The translations under genes and the position numbers were made by a program. A stretch of 64,000 bases of DNA from Pelagomonas calceolata (Eukaryota; Sar; Pelagophyceae; Pelagomonadales; Pelagomonadaceae): contig CAKKNE010000003.1 in assembly GCA_918797485.1 (NCBI GenBank), forward strand, positions 682,001-746,000. Direction: 5' to 3'. Numbering within the stretch: the stretch's first letter is position 1; each line of letters opens with the position of its first letter. Below are positions 18,954 to 25,854 of this stretch, in pieces. The notes beneath the pieces are model-generated. The model ran no database searches. It was not told where the DNA came from and was given only the letters and a program-made list of their open reading frames with translations.

Positions 18954-19890
18954 CTACTCGCCCTTGTTGATCTGGTCGACGAGCCACTCCATGCCGTCTT
19001 GTAACCCCTTGCCCGTCTTCGCCGAGCACTCGACGACGAAGTAGTTGCGCCCCTTGAGCACGGGCGCCACGGACTCCTCGATCTCGCACTGCTCCATCGC
19101 GTTCATCAGATCAGACTTGTTGCCGTACACCAACACGGGGATGTCCGCCAGCTTCGCCTCATCCACGAGCTGTCCGAGCTCCATGGACGTCTCTTCCATC
19201 CTACGGTGGTCCGCGGCGTCGATGACATACACTAAGGCATCGGTCTGGTCGAAGTAGTTCCGCCAGTACGGTCGGATGCTCTTCTGGCCCCCGATGTCCC
19301 ACACATTTAACTTGAAGCCGTCCTGCATGAGGGACTTGATGTTGAAGCCTTGGGTGGGCATGATATGACTAATATCCTCCTCGCTCAACTTCTTGAGGAT
19401 CGTCGTTTTCCCGGAGTTGTCCAGGCCCAAGACCAGGATTCTAGCTTCGTTGTCCGAGCGCTTGAGCTTGCGGAGGAGCGTCTGCGCGCGGGGGTGGGGT
19501 CGCGGCGATGGCGTGAATGGGCGTCCTCTCGACGGCGGCGACGCGACGGCGCGAGTCTCACGGGTCCGAGCCGGCCGCGCCTCGCGCGGAGCTCGGTCGC
19601 AACGCCCGCGTATTGACCGCGTCCCGTGGGCGTGGGTCCGGAGTAGGCGCGACGTCGTACCGGGGGGCGAGGAGGAGTCCTCTCGGCGGCGACGCGGCGA
19701 CTCGGCAACTCGAATCTGATGGCCACGTCGGCCGAGCCGCCCGCGCGGCGCGGAGCTCGGCCGCTCGGACGTCGTGTCGACCGCGTCCCCCGGGCAGCGC
19801 CGCGCCGCGCGCGCCGCGCGGGGATTCATGGGGCAGGCTAATCGGTGGGCTGCCTTGCTTTCGACACGGAGGGCGCACGAGGAGCCCCAT
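18954..19890 (-). CDS. ARL3: ARL3/ARL2-type small GTPase
   Basis: Exon 1 is only MGLL (19890-19879). A 397-nt GT-AG intron (phase 0) leads to exon 2 (19481-18954), giving 179 residues. The join MGLL/TLLRKLKRSDNEARIL matches ARL3 N-termini. GTPase motifs are GLDNSGKT, TQGFNIKS, WDIGGQ, NKSD and CSAK. ARL2/3 proteins release lipidated cargo from carriers such as UNC119 and PDE6D and act in tubulin folding or cilia traffic. The N-terminal Gly2 is present but ARL2/3 are generally not myristoylated. The intron holds an imperfect 62-64 bp duplication (19568-19631 and 19734-19795). Confidence 0.9.
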
Positions 19891-20365
19891 CGTTCCCGCC
19901 TGGTTCTATGGTCCTTCACGCAAACAGTTCACCGCGTTCGGCTCGGCGGGTCGGTCCGGCTGGAATGGCCGCAAAGCGATGCCGTTTTGTAAAGGCTGGG
20001 CGCCACCCGCCCTAGAGCTTCGGGCGGGTGCGCCGGCCGCGACGCGGTCCCGCGTCGCCTCGGGGACCCGTCGCAGGCCTGGCGGACCTCTTTCTCGGAG
20101 GTCTGAAAAACCCGTGACTTGGCAGCTCGTGCCAGCTTGGAGGCCTGCTTGGTCGCATTGCACATCGTGCGCATAAGACGTCGTTTCGAGCCAATTCGCT
20201 GCTTAAACATTGCCGACTTTGACAGCGCAAGTCGGCGGCAGCGAAATCGCGGCGAGTTTAGACGGCTAGGAGCCGCACCACAAGAGAGCAGCACAGACAA
20301 GATCTTCGGCCGGAGGCGCGCGGAGACTGACAGAGACCACAGGCGCAGCGAAAGCTCTTCGACGG
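19891..20365. other. Divergent promoter region of ARL3 and fibrillin genes
   Basis: 475 bp between two opposed start codons. It has no copy of the GCTAGCG/CACTAGC element and no coding signal. Local inverted repeats such as GGGCGCCACCCGCCC...GGGCGGGTGCGCC near 19995-20035 could form a hairpin. Confidence 0.4.
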
Positions 20366-21001
20366 ATGCGTTGGCTCACCCTCGCCGTCGCCGCCGCGAC
20401 GACGCGCGCGCTGACGCCGACGCAAGTGCGGAGCCAGCTCGCGCTGACCGGCGAGACGACGGCCGCGCTCAAGACGCAGATCATCAAAGCGGCGAAGGGC
20501 ACGCGCAACGGCGTCGACGCCGACGAGCGCAAGCGCGCCACTGTTGCCGCTTTATGCGACGAGCTCGAAGCGCGCCAGGACAAGCAGCTCTTCGCTCCAT
20601 TAACAGGAGAGCATTCATTGGTCTTCACGACCGTCCAAGGCGGCTCCTCCGGCAAGATTGGGCCCTTCGTCGGCGCCGTCACGCAAACTTTTATTGATGA
20701 CGTGAAATTCGAGAATTCGGTCGAGCTGGGGCCGCTGCGCCTGGCGCTGCAGGCTAAACGGACGCCGAAGGACGGCCAGACCTACCGCGTGGACTTCGAG
20801 AGTTTGGGGGTCGAGCTTTTTGGCGTGAAGCTCTTCGAGAAGGATATGAAGGGCGGCGGCGCCTGGAAGCTGCGGTACGTCGACGAGGATTTGAGAATCA
20901 TGGACACGCCGTCGTTGTTCGTCCTGAAAAGGAGGAAGGACGACGTCGGCCTGCGGGACGTGCTCGCCGATCCCGCGCGGTTCATGGAGGACCCGGACTA
21001 G
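20366..21001 (+). CDS. Fibrillin/PAP family plastid lipid-associated protein
   Basis: 211 residues. The N-terminus MRWLTLAVAAATTRALTP is a signal-type segment with a likely plastid transit region after it. The family core appears as LTGEHSLVFTTVQGGSSGKIGPFVGAV (residues 80-107), then a set of strands (VELGPLRLALQAKR, YRVDFESLGVELFG) and the closing WKLRYVDEDLRIMDTPSLFVLKR, where the final R..R/T.S.FVL motif of fibrillins is kept. Fibrillins bind lipids at thylakoids and plastoglobules. Length and motif order are normal. It ends 24 bp from the convergent glutaredoxin gene. Confidence 0.85.
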   Translation: MRWLTLAVAAATTRALTPTQVRSQLALTGETTAALKTQIIKAAKGTRNGVDADERKRATVAALCDELEARQDKQLFAPLTGEHSLVFTTVQGGSSGKIGPFVGAVTQTFIDDVKFENSVELGPLRLALQAKRTPKDGQTYRVDFESLGVELFGVKLFEKDMKGGGAWKLRYVDEDLRIMDTPSLFVLKRRKDDVGLRDVLADPARFMEDPD

Positions 21002-21025
21002 GAGTCGCCTGTTTAAGTTTGCACA

Positions 21026-21490
21026 TTAGTCTTTCTTCTCGGCGGCGAGCTGCCGCCGCAGCCGCGCGAGCTCGTCGCCGGCGGCCGCGTGCGCGGGATG
21101 GACGCGGCCGACGACGACGGCGTCGGCTGGCTCGACGCCGACGACGTGCAGGCGGCCGTCGCGACGGGCGAGCTGGCGTTCGACGGCCTGCTTCTCGCGG
21201 TCCCGCTCGCCGGCGGCCCGCGCGGCCATCTCCTGGAGCAACCCCATGCGGAGGAGCGGAACCGTGCCACCAAGCCCGCCGTCGTGGCAGCCGCCGACGA
21301 ACTCGCCGCCCGCGAAGACCTGGGGCACGGTCCGCGAGCCCGTCCGCTTCGTCAGCTGCACCCGCTGCCAGTCGCTCGCGGCGACCTCCGTGAACGCCAC
21401 GCCGGCGTCGCGGAGGGCGGCTTTCGCCTCGTCGCAGTACGGGCAATCAGGGGCTGAAAACACGACGACGGGCGCCGCCTCAATTATTTC
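21026..21490 (-). CDS. Glutaredoxin-domain protein, start codon not found
   Basis: The frame shows PVVVFSAPDCPYCDEAK, then TVPQVFAGGEFVGGCHD, the CPYC active site and TVP cis-proline motif of a dithiol glutaredoxin, which reduces disulfides with glutathione. A basic and acidic tail of about 80 residues follows. There is no ATG between the last in-frame upstream stop and the first conserved strand; only a GTG (21463) inside the strand. Coordinates therefore begin at the conserved EIIEAA and the real start is unresolved: an unseen upstream exon or a non-ATG start. The tract TATATATATATA at 21502-21513, inside the end of the neighbouring gene, may be its TATA box. Confidence 0.7.
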   Translation of the reverse strand, partial: EIIEAAPVVVFSAPDCPYCDEAKAALRDAGVAFTEVAASDWQRVQLTKRTGSRTVPQVFAGGEFVGGCHDGGLGGTVPLLRMGLLQEMAARAAGERDREKQAVERQLARRDGRLHVVGVEPADAVVVGRVHPAHAAAGDELARLRRQLAAEKKD

Positions 21491-21942
21491 GGCGACGGGC
21501 GTATATATATATAGGCTCGCCGCCGCGCCGCGAGGATGGCCGCCTCCTGCGCTTTGGTCGGTCGGTTATCCCCCAGCCACTCAAGCTCCTCGTCCGTAAA
21601 CTTCTTCCGCCATCCTTTGTACCTCGGGTTTTCGAAGAACTGGCGGTCCGTCGGATCGGCCGGGACGGACAGCCGCCCCGAGGAGCGGAGGAACAGGGCG
21701 TAGATCCCGCCGCCGAAGAACAGGGCCACGGCCGCGCCCAGGACGGCGTCGATCATCGGGTTTTTTGTTGGCTCGTCATTCAAGGCCCCAGCCAACTTCG
21801 CCCGGTGATACAGACGCTGGTCGTCCTCGCGGCTCGCCTTGGACCGCTCCTTGGTCGACGTCAGCGCGCGGCGTCGCGTCGACGGCGGTGGTCGTCGTGG
21901 GAGGCGCGCGGCGGCGGCGCGCAGGCCTCGGAGCAGCGCCAT
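21484..21942 (-). CDS. Small single-pass membrane protein, mitochondrial-type N-terminus (paralogue A)
   Basis: 152 residues. It starts MALLRGLRAAAARLPRR, an Arg/Ala/Leu presequence. One membrane helix follows at about residues 68-88 (AVLGAAVALFFGGGIYALFL), then FTDEELEWLGDNRPTKAQEAAILAARRR. The last block is shared with the next gene downstream in coordinate order (22395-23192: MDDELEELG...PTKDQRHAILTARR), so the two are tandem paralogues. An inner-membrane role is plausible but not shown. The end of its reading frame, YIYIRPSPK, overlaps the glutaredoxin frame. Confidence 0.65.
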   Translation of the reverse strand: MALLRGLRAAAARLPRRPPPSTRRRALTSTKERSKASREDDQRLYHRAKLAGALNDEPTKNPMIDAVLGAAVALFFGGGIYALFLRSSGRLSVPADPTDRQFFENPRYKGWRKKFTDEELEWLGDNRPTKAQEAAILAARRRAYIYIRPSPK

Positions 21943-22157
21943 ATGGCCTCGTCAGTCGCTGTGGACAGGCCCGGAGACCGCCAGTCGATCCCTAGTCCTT
22001 AAGCACAGCACGCAGCACTGGATTGGATTGGATTGGGCCGCGCCGGGGACGGCTCCGGACGACTTGCGGCACCGGGGGGGCTCTAGTCCCTGGCCCTTAG
22101 CGAAAGCACAGCAGCACAGCGTCGGATTGGGCTGCCCAACATGGCATTATCATGTTT

Positions 22158-22179
22158 CTAGTGTCTCACAGCCGCTAGC
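22158..22179. promoter_or_regulatory. Shared near-palindromic promoter element, copy 5 (inverted)
   Basis: CTAGTGTCTCACAG, CCGCTAGC, 216 bp upstream of the minus-strand ATG at 21942. Unlike most copies it lies between two genes of the same strand. The rest of the 452-bp gap has GGATT tandem repeats near 22019-22036 and the dispersed element at 22305. Confidence 0.65.
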
Positions 22180-22304
22180 TGTTTGCCCGGGGTTGACGTT
22201 GTACATGCTCGGGGGGGGGAGGGCGGGGTGTCGAGGCGGTTCAGCTTAGAAGGAGGTACGCTGTTGTGAAAGAAGCGGCAAGCGGCACGCGCCCGCCGCC
22301 GATG

Positions 22305-22369
22305 AATCGGCGACGCGCAGTGTCTCCCCCCCAGGGGCTCTCTGCCCACTGTCCTGCACCGTAACAATC
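22305..22369. repeat. Dispersed 60-bp sequence, copy A
   Basis: Shares a block of about 50 bases with 58565-58627: GTGTCTCCCCCC, CAGGGGCTC, GCCCACT, GTCCT and CACCGTAACA in the same order, with small indels. It sits 26 bp past the stop of a minus-strand gene. GCCGAT-GA-ATCGGC at 22298-22311 adds a hairpin. It could be a repeat, a 3' processing element or a small RNA. Confidence 0.6.
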
Positions 22370-22394
22370 TACGTACAATTAACTTGATTGCACA

Positions 22395-23192
22395 TTACTC
22401 TTCGGACTTCCCCCCGGAGCCGCCATCCGCGACCCGGGAGAGGCTATTCCACAGGTCGACCAACTCCCGGGTCGGCGCGTCCAGCTGGTCCCGGTTCTTG
22501 CTCAGCTCGCGTATCTTCTCGACGTCGTCGTCGCTGCGGCTCCGCGCGAACTGCTTCCTGAGCTCCCGCTTGTCGTCATCGGAGAGCCGGCCGGAGTCAA
22601 CAAGCTTCCGCAGCCCCCGGAAGCGCCGCGCCGTGAGGATGGCATGCCTCTGGTCCTTCGTCGGCCCGTTATATCGAGAGTCGACGTCCACGCCCATGCG
22701 CCCCAGCTCCTCGAGCTCGTCGTCCATGAACCGGTAGCGCCAGTCGCCGCCGGGCCGGCGTCGCCGATAGAGCTGGTCGTCGCCGAACCCGACATCCCGA
22801 TAGAGCGGGTTCCGGACCAGCTCGGCAAGATCCTCGCCCTCGGCACGAATCAAAATGTCGGCGACCTCCATCCAGTCAGGCTCGCGCAGCGTGTGATCGA
22901 CGATTTCGTAGACGCGTCGAGGGACGCCGGTAACTACGACGAAGACGGAATAGACACACACGGCACCGAAGACGCCGAGCAGGACCCAGGTCCCCGCCAC
23001 GTGCACACCCTGGCCGGCGTTCAGGCGCGACCAGCGGAAGCCCTGCTGCCGCTCCGTCCAGCGAACCGCGTCATGCAGGGGCGAGCGGCGCGGTCGCGGT
23101 CGCGGCGGTCCCTTGTTACCCCGCGCCGACAGCGCGCGGCGCGGTGGTGGTCGTGGTCGTGGTCGTGGTCGTAGTGCGACGAGGCGCCTCAT
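22395..23192 (-). CDS. Single-pass membrane protein, mitochondrial-type N-terminus (paralogue B)
   Basis: 265 residues from the ATG at 23192. MRRLVALRPRPRPRPPPRRALSARG is an Arg-rich presequence. One membrane segment (VHVAGTWVLLGVFGAVCVYSVF) precedes a soluble helical region with MDDELEELG, GPTKDQRHAILTARRFRG and LSDDDKRELRKQFARSRSDDD. It is a longer relative of the neighbouring gene at 21484-21942. The family is not recognised beyond that. The start codon is two bases past the stop of a short upstream frame (23195-23420). Confidence 0.6.
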   Translation of the reverse strand: MRRLVALRPRPRPRPPPRRALSARGNKGPPRPRPRRSPLHDAVRWTERQQGFRWSRLNAGQGVHVAGTWVLLGVFGAVCVYSVFVVVTGVPRRVYEIVDHTLREPDWMEVADILIRAEGEDLAELVRNPLYRDVGFGDDQLYRRRRPGGDWRYRFMDDELEELGRMGVDVDSRYNGPTKDQRHAILTARRFRGLRKLVDSGRLSDDDKRELRKQFARSRSDDDVEKIRELSKNRDQLDAPTRELVDLWNSLSRVADGGSGGKSEE

Positions 23193-23194
23193 AA

Positions 23195-23420
23195 TCAATC
23201 GTTCGACTCGCCGAGGTCCTTCGGATCGAACCCCTGCCAGAAGTCCTGGTGGATCTGCTTCTGGTGGTCGGCGTCTCCCGCAAAAGCGTCGATCGGCAGC
23301 TCGAGCTCGATCTGCGAGCTCGGGTCCTGCTGCTGGACGAGGGCCGCGGCGGCCGCGGCGCCCTGGGCGGCCTGGACGGCTCTTACGCTCTCGGGGCCCG
23401 GTCCATTTTGTTTTTGGGAC
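23195..23420 (-). CDS. Possible short gene or upstream exon, start unresolved
   Basis: A frame ends LELPIDAFAGDADHQKQ ... HQDFWQGFDPKDLGESND, acidic and aromatic and unlike random translation of GC-rich DNA. It contains no Met, and there is no ATG on this strand from 23421 to 23750. The one nearby ATG (about 23407) is out of frame but is followed 20 nt later by GTAAGA, a good splice donor; a 68-nt intron ending CCGAG would restore the frame. Its stop is two bases before the ATG of the gene at 22395-23192. It may be a tiny protein, an upstream frame of that gene, or chance. Confidence 0.3.
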
Positions 23421-23750
23421 CTGCGGCGGCGGGCGGTGATGTGTGCGCGGCGGCGGCCTCTCGCGGTGACGGGCGTGCCCCCGCTTTGGGTGCGGCGCGC
23501 GGTGCGGCGTGCGCGCGGGCAATTTGAGCGCAATGAGCGGTGCGGCGGCGCGGGTGGCGCCGCGACGGCTTCCCCTCGCAGCGCAATTTGAGCGCCGGCT
23601 TGACCAGAGCCCTTAAGGGGTCGCCGCGGGGCGCCGTTTTTTTGCTCAAGTCAACCGCTGGATGAATACGAGTAGAGGCGGCTGGAGCGGACGCGGGCTT
23701 GCGTGCTTTTACGTGCTTTACGGTGGCTAAAACTTGGCTGCTTGGCTTTC

Positions 23751-23772
23751 TAGTGTCTTACCGCCGCTAGCG
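23751..23772. promoter_or_regulatory. Shared near-palindromic promoter element, copy 6 (inverted)
   Basis: CTAGTGTCTTAC, CGCCGCTAGC, 76 bp upstream of the TatA-like gene ATG (23848) and facing the minus-strand frames that end at 23195 and 22395. Confidence 0.75.
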
Positions 23773-23847
23773 TTATTGAGGACAGAGCGCCGCAGTGTTA
23801 GCCCCGTAGAACGGACCCGCAGGCGACTCAGCGGCTGGAAAGAGATT

Positions 23848-24340
23848 ATGCGTTGCTTATCTGTGCTTGCGGTTACGGTTGGCGCTTGCTCGGCTTTCGT
23901 GACGAGGCCTACACCGCTTGTTACTGCCAGGAGGCCCAACTCCGTGCCGCCGCCGCGGCGGTATGCGCCCGCGTCCGAGAGCAAGACGCCCGCGGGCACG
24001 CCATCAACGCGAGATCGTCCAAAAACACAAGAGCAGGCGGAACGAGCGACGCACGCGACAGACGCGCCGTCGGCGCGAGCGTCACGCGCACAAAACGCGC
24101 AGGTCCGTCGTCACGAACAGCCTCTTCGGCCTCGGCGCGCCGGAGCTCGTCGTCATTCTTGGGTTGGGCGCCTTCGTGCTCGGCCCGGACAAGCTCGCGA
24201 GCATGGCGAAGGACTTCGGGAAGGTGGCCGGCGAGCTCAAGGACGTGCCCAAGGAGTTCAAGGAGGGATTGGAGGAGGGCGAGGCCGCCAAGGCCGCGCG
24301 GGTCCTCGAGTCGGGCGAGAAGGAGGAGGAGTCGGCCTAG
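23848..24340 (+). CDS. Chloroplast twin-arginine translocase TatA/Tha4-like subunit
   Basis: Exons 23848-23960 and 24103-24340 (142-nt intron, phase 2, donor CGGCG/GTATGC, acceptor ACGCGCAG) give 116 residues. Exon 1 is the targeting sequence: MRCLSVLAVTVGACSAFVTRP, a signal peptide with the Ala-Phe cleavage context of red-lineage plastid precursors. Exon 2 is the mature protein: SLFGLGAPELVVILGLGAFVLGPDKL, the short membrane helix and FGP-type hinge of TatA/TatB (here LGP), then the amphipathic helix MAKDFGKVAGELKDVPKEF and an acidic tail. Tat moves folded proteins into the thylakoid lumen. Tha4 versus Hcf106 cannot be settled, although the short tail favours Tha4. Confidence 0.88.
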
Positions 24341-24488
24341 GTCCCAGGCGCTAGGTCGCTTAAACTGGTTGGTCTTCCGAGTCGTCGAGCCTGCCTAGAG
24401 AGCCTGCCACTGACTGGCAGTCGTGGTATCGCGGTGGGTTTCGAAGCCTGCCAGCCTGACTCGGAGTGGATTTCTTGAAATTTAGGTA

Positions 24489-25301
24489 TTACTGCTCTTC
24501 GGGCTCGGGCTCCGGCGTCGGCTCGGGGTCCTTCGACTCCTCACGGAGAGGCGGCGTCGCGGGCCGTCGCTTCACCGGCGACGGCTCCTCGACCTGCGTC
24601 AGATGGCTCAAATCCCCGTTCAACGCGTTCTCGAGATCTTCGAACGCCTGCTGCTGCATGACCTGAGTTTTTTTCAGTTTCTGGATCAGCTTCATCTCCT
24701 CGCGCTCCATGCGCGCGACCTCCTTCTCTCGTAACAGAGTTGCCTTTTCCTCCTCCTTCACTTTCCGTTCGTAAGCTTTTCTGTTTCTTTTCAGAATGCC
24801 CTGCATCTCTTGTTGTTTTCTCTCTCGCAATTTCGCTTCGTGTTCCTTCACTTCCGCGCGTTTCCGTTGCTTCTCGACGACGTCAGCGAGCTGTTCTGCC
24901 CTTATTTCATCCCGAGCCTGTGCGGCTTCGGAGCGAGCTTCTCGGACCTTGGCGAACTTGAGCTGCTGCACGTGCTGCATGGCGAGTTGCCTGTTTCTAC
25001 GCGCTTCCGCTTCACTTGCTTTATTTGCTTCGGCCTCGAGTTTTCGTCGCCGCTCGTTCCGTGCATGACGAGCCACCCTTTCAGAATGGTGGCGCTCGTG
25101 CTCGATGCGCACGGTCAGCACCTCCTGGGCCCGCTCCTTGGTCTTCTCGATCTTCTTGTAGGCCTTGCGCTCCTCTTTTTTCAGGAGCGCGATGCGATTG
25201 ACCAACAAGCGCTTGTCGTGCTCGGCCTGCTTCTTCTTCTGTTTGACGAGGAGCATCTTCGACTCGAAGTCGCTCTGCTCCGTGGCGACGGAGCGCGACA
25301 T
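24489..25301 (-). CDS. Coiled-coil protein
   Basis: 270 residues in one exon, almost entirely charged heptad-like helix from residue 10 to 225 (Lys, Arg, Glu and Gln dominate; few Pro or Gly), then a Pro/Glu tail (PVKRRPATPPLREESKDPEPTPEPEPEEQ). No catalytic domain. This composition is common in axonemal, basal-body and cytoskeletal proteins, but the sequence alone does not identify one. The ATG at 25301 is the first in frame and follows directly after the promoter region shared with the GH81 gene. Confidence 0.75.
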   Translation of the reverse strand: MSRSVATEQSDFESKMLLVKQKKKQAEHDKRLLVNRIALLKKEERKAYKKIEKTKERAQEVLTVRIEHERHHSERVARHARNERRRKLEAEANKASEAEARRNRQLAMQHVQQLKFAKVREARSEAAQARDEIRAEQLADVVEKQRKRAEVKEHEAKLRERKQQEMQGILKRNRKAYERKVKEEEKATLLREKEVARMEREEMKLIQKLKKTQVMQQQAFEDLENALNGDLSHLTQVEEPSPVKRRPATPPLREESKDPEPTPEPEPEEQ

Positions 25302-25854
25302 GGTGGCTCGTTGCTCGCGGGAGGCTGCTCTGGGGTGGGGCTGCCCTTGCTCCCTGGCTGGTCTTGCGCGGCGCTACGTCCGAGAGGCGCTCGTGGTGTT
25401 CGTAGGAAACTGTGGAGCACTTGGGCGGCGGCGTGGGGCTGCCCCTCGTCGTTTCGTAGGCGTCCGGCTTGCGCCTCTGTCCCGCGTTGCGCCTCTGCCC
25501 AGGTCCGGGAGTTGCTGAGCCGGCGCCACGCTTCCGGCCGCCAGCCGTTACAAAGAGAGGACTCCTGTAGGATCTTTCGGAGGACTCGTGCAAAGCGAAA
25601 ACCCGACCCCGCACGATAGCGTCGTCACTGCCTCGCGGAGGCCGTTTTCGCGCATTGATTGCAGTGGCTTGCTGCGTAAACGAGTTGGTAGTGACGCTAC
25701 CGTGCTGCGCTACTGGCACGCAACTGCTTTTTGCAACAAGCAAGCGCCATCGTTGCGTACAACTAGCATCCAAGACAAGGCAGCCGTGTCACACCCACGC
25801 AATCGCGCGAGCAGCTCGCAATACAGTTCTGGATTAGCAGCAGCAGTGCAAGCG
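25302..25854. other. Divergent region upstream of coiled-coil and GH81 genes
   Basis: 553 bp. The frame of the GH81 gene stays open upstream to 25588 but without an ATG. No clear copy of the shared near-palindrome is present; only the half word ACTAGCATCCAAGAC at about 25764. No other gene is seen. Confidence 0.4.

Noticed and set aside
22019-22036. GGATT repeats as a telomere-like or microsatellite array
   Set aside because: Only about three units; too short to support any call.
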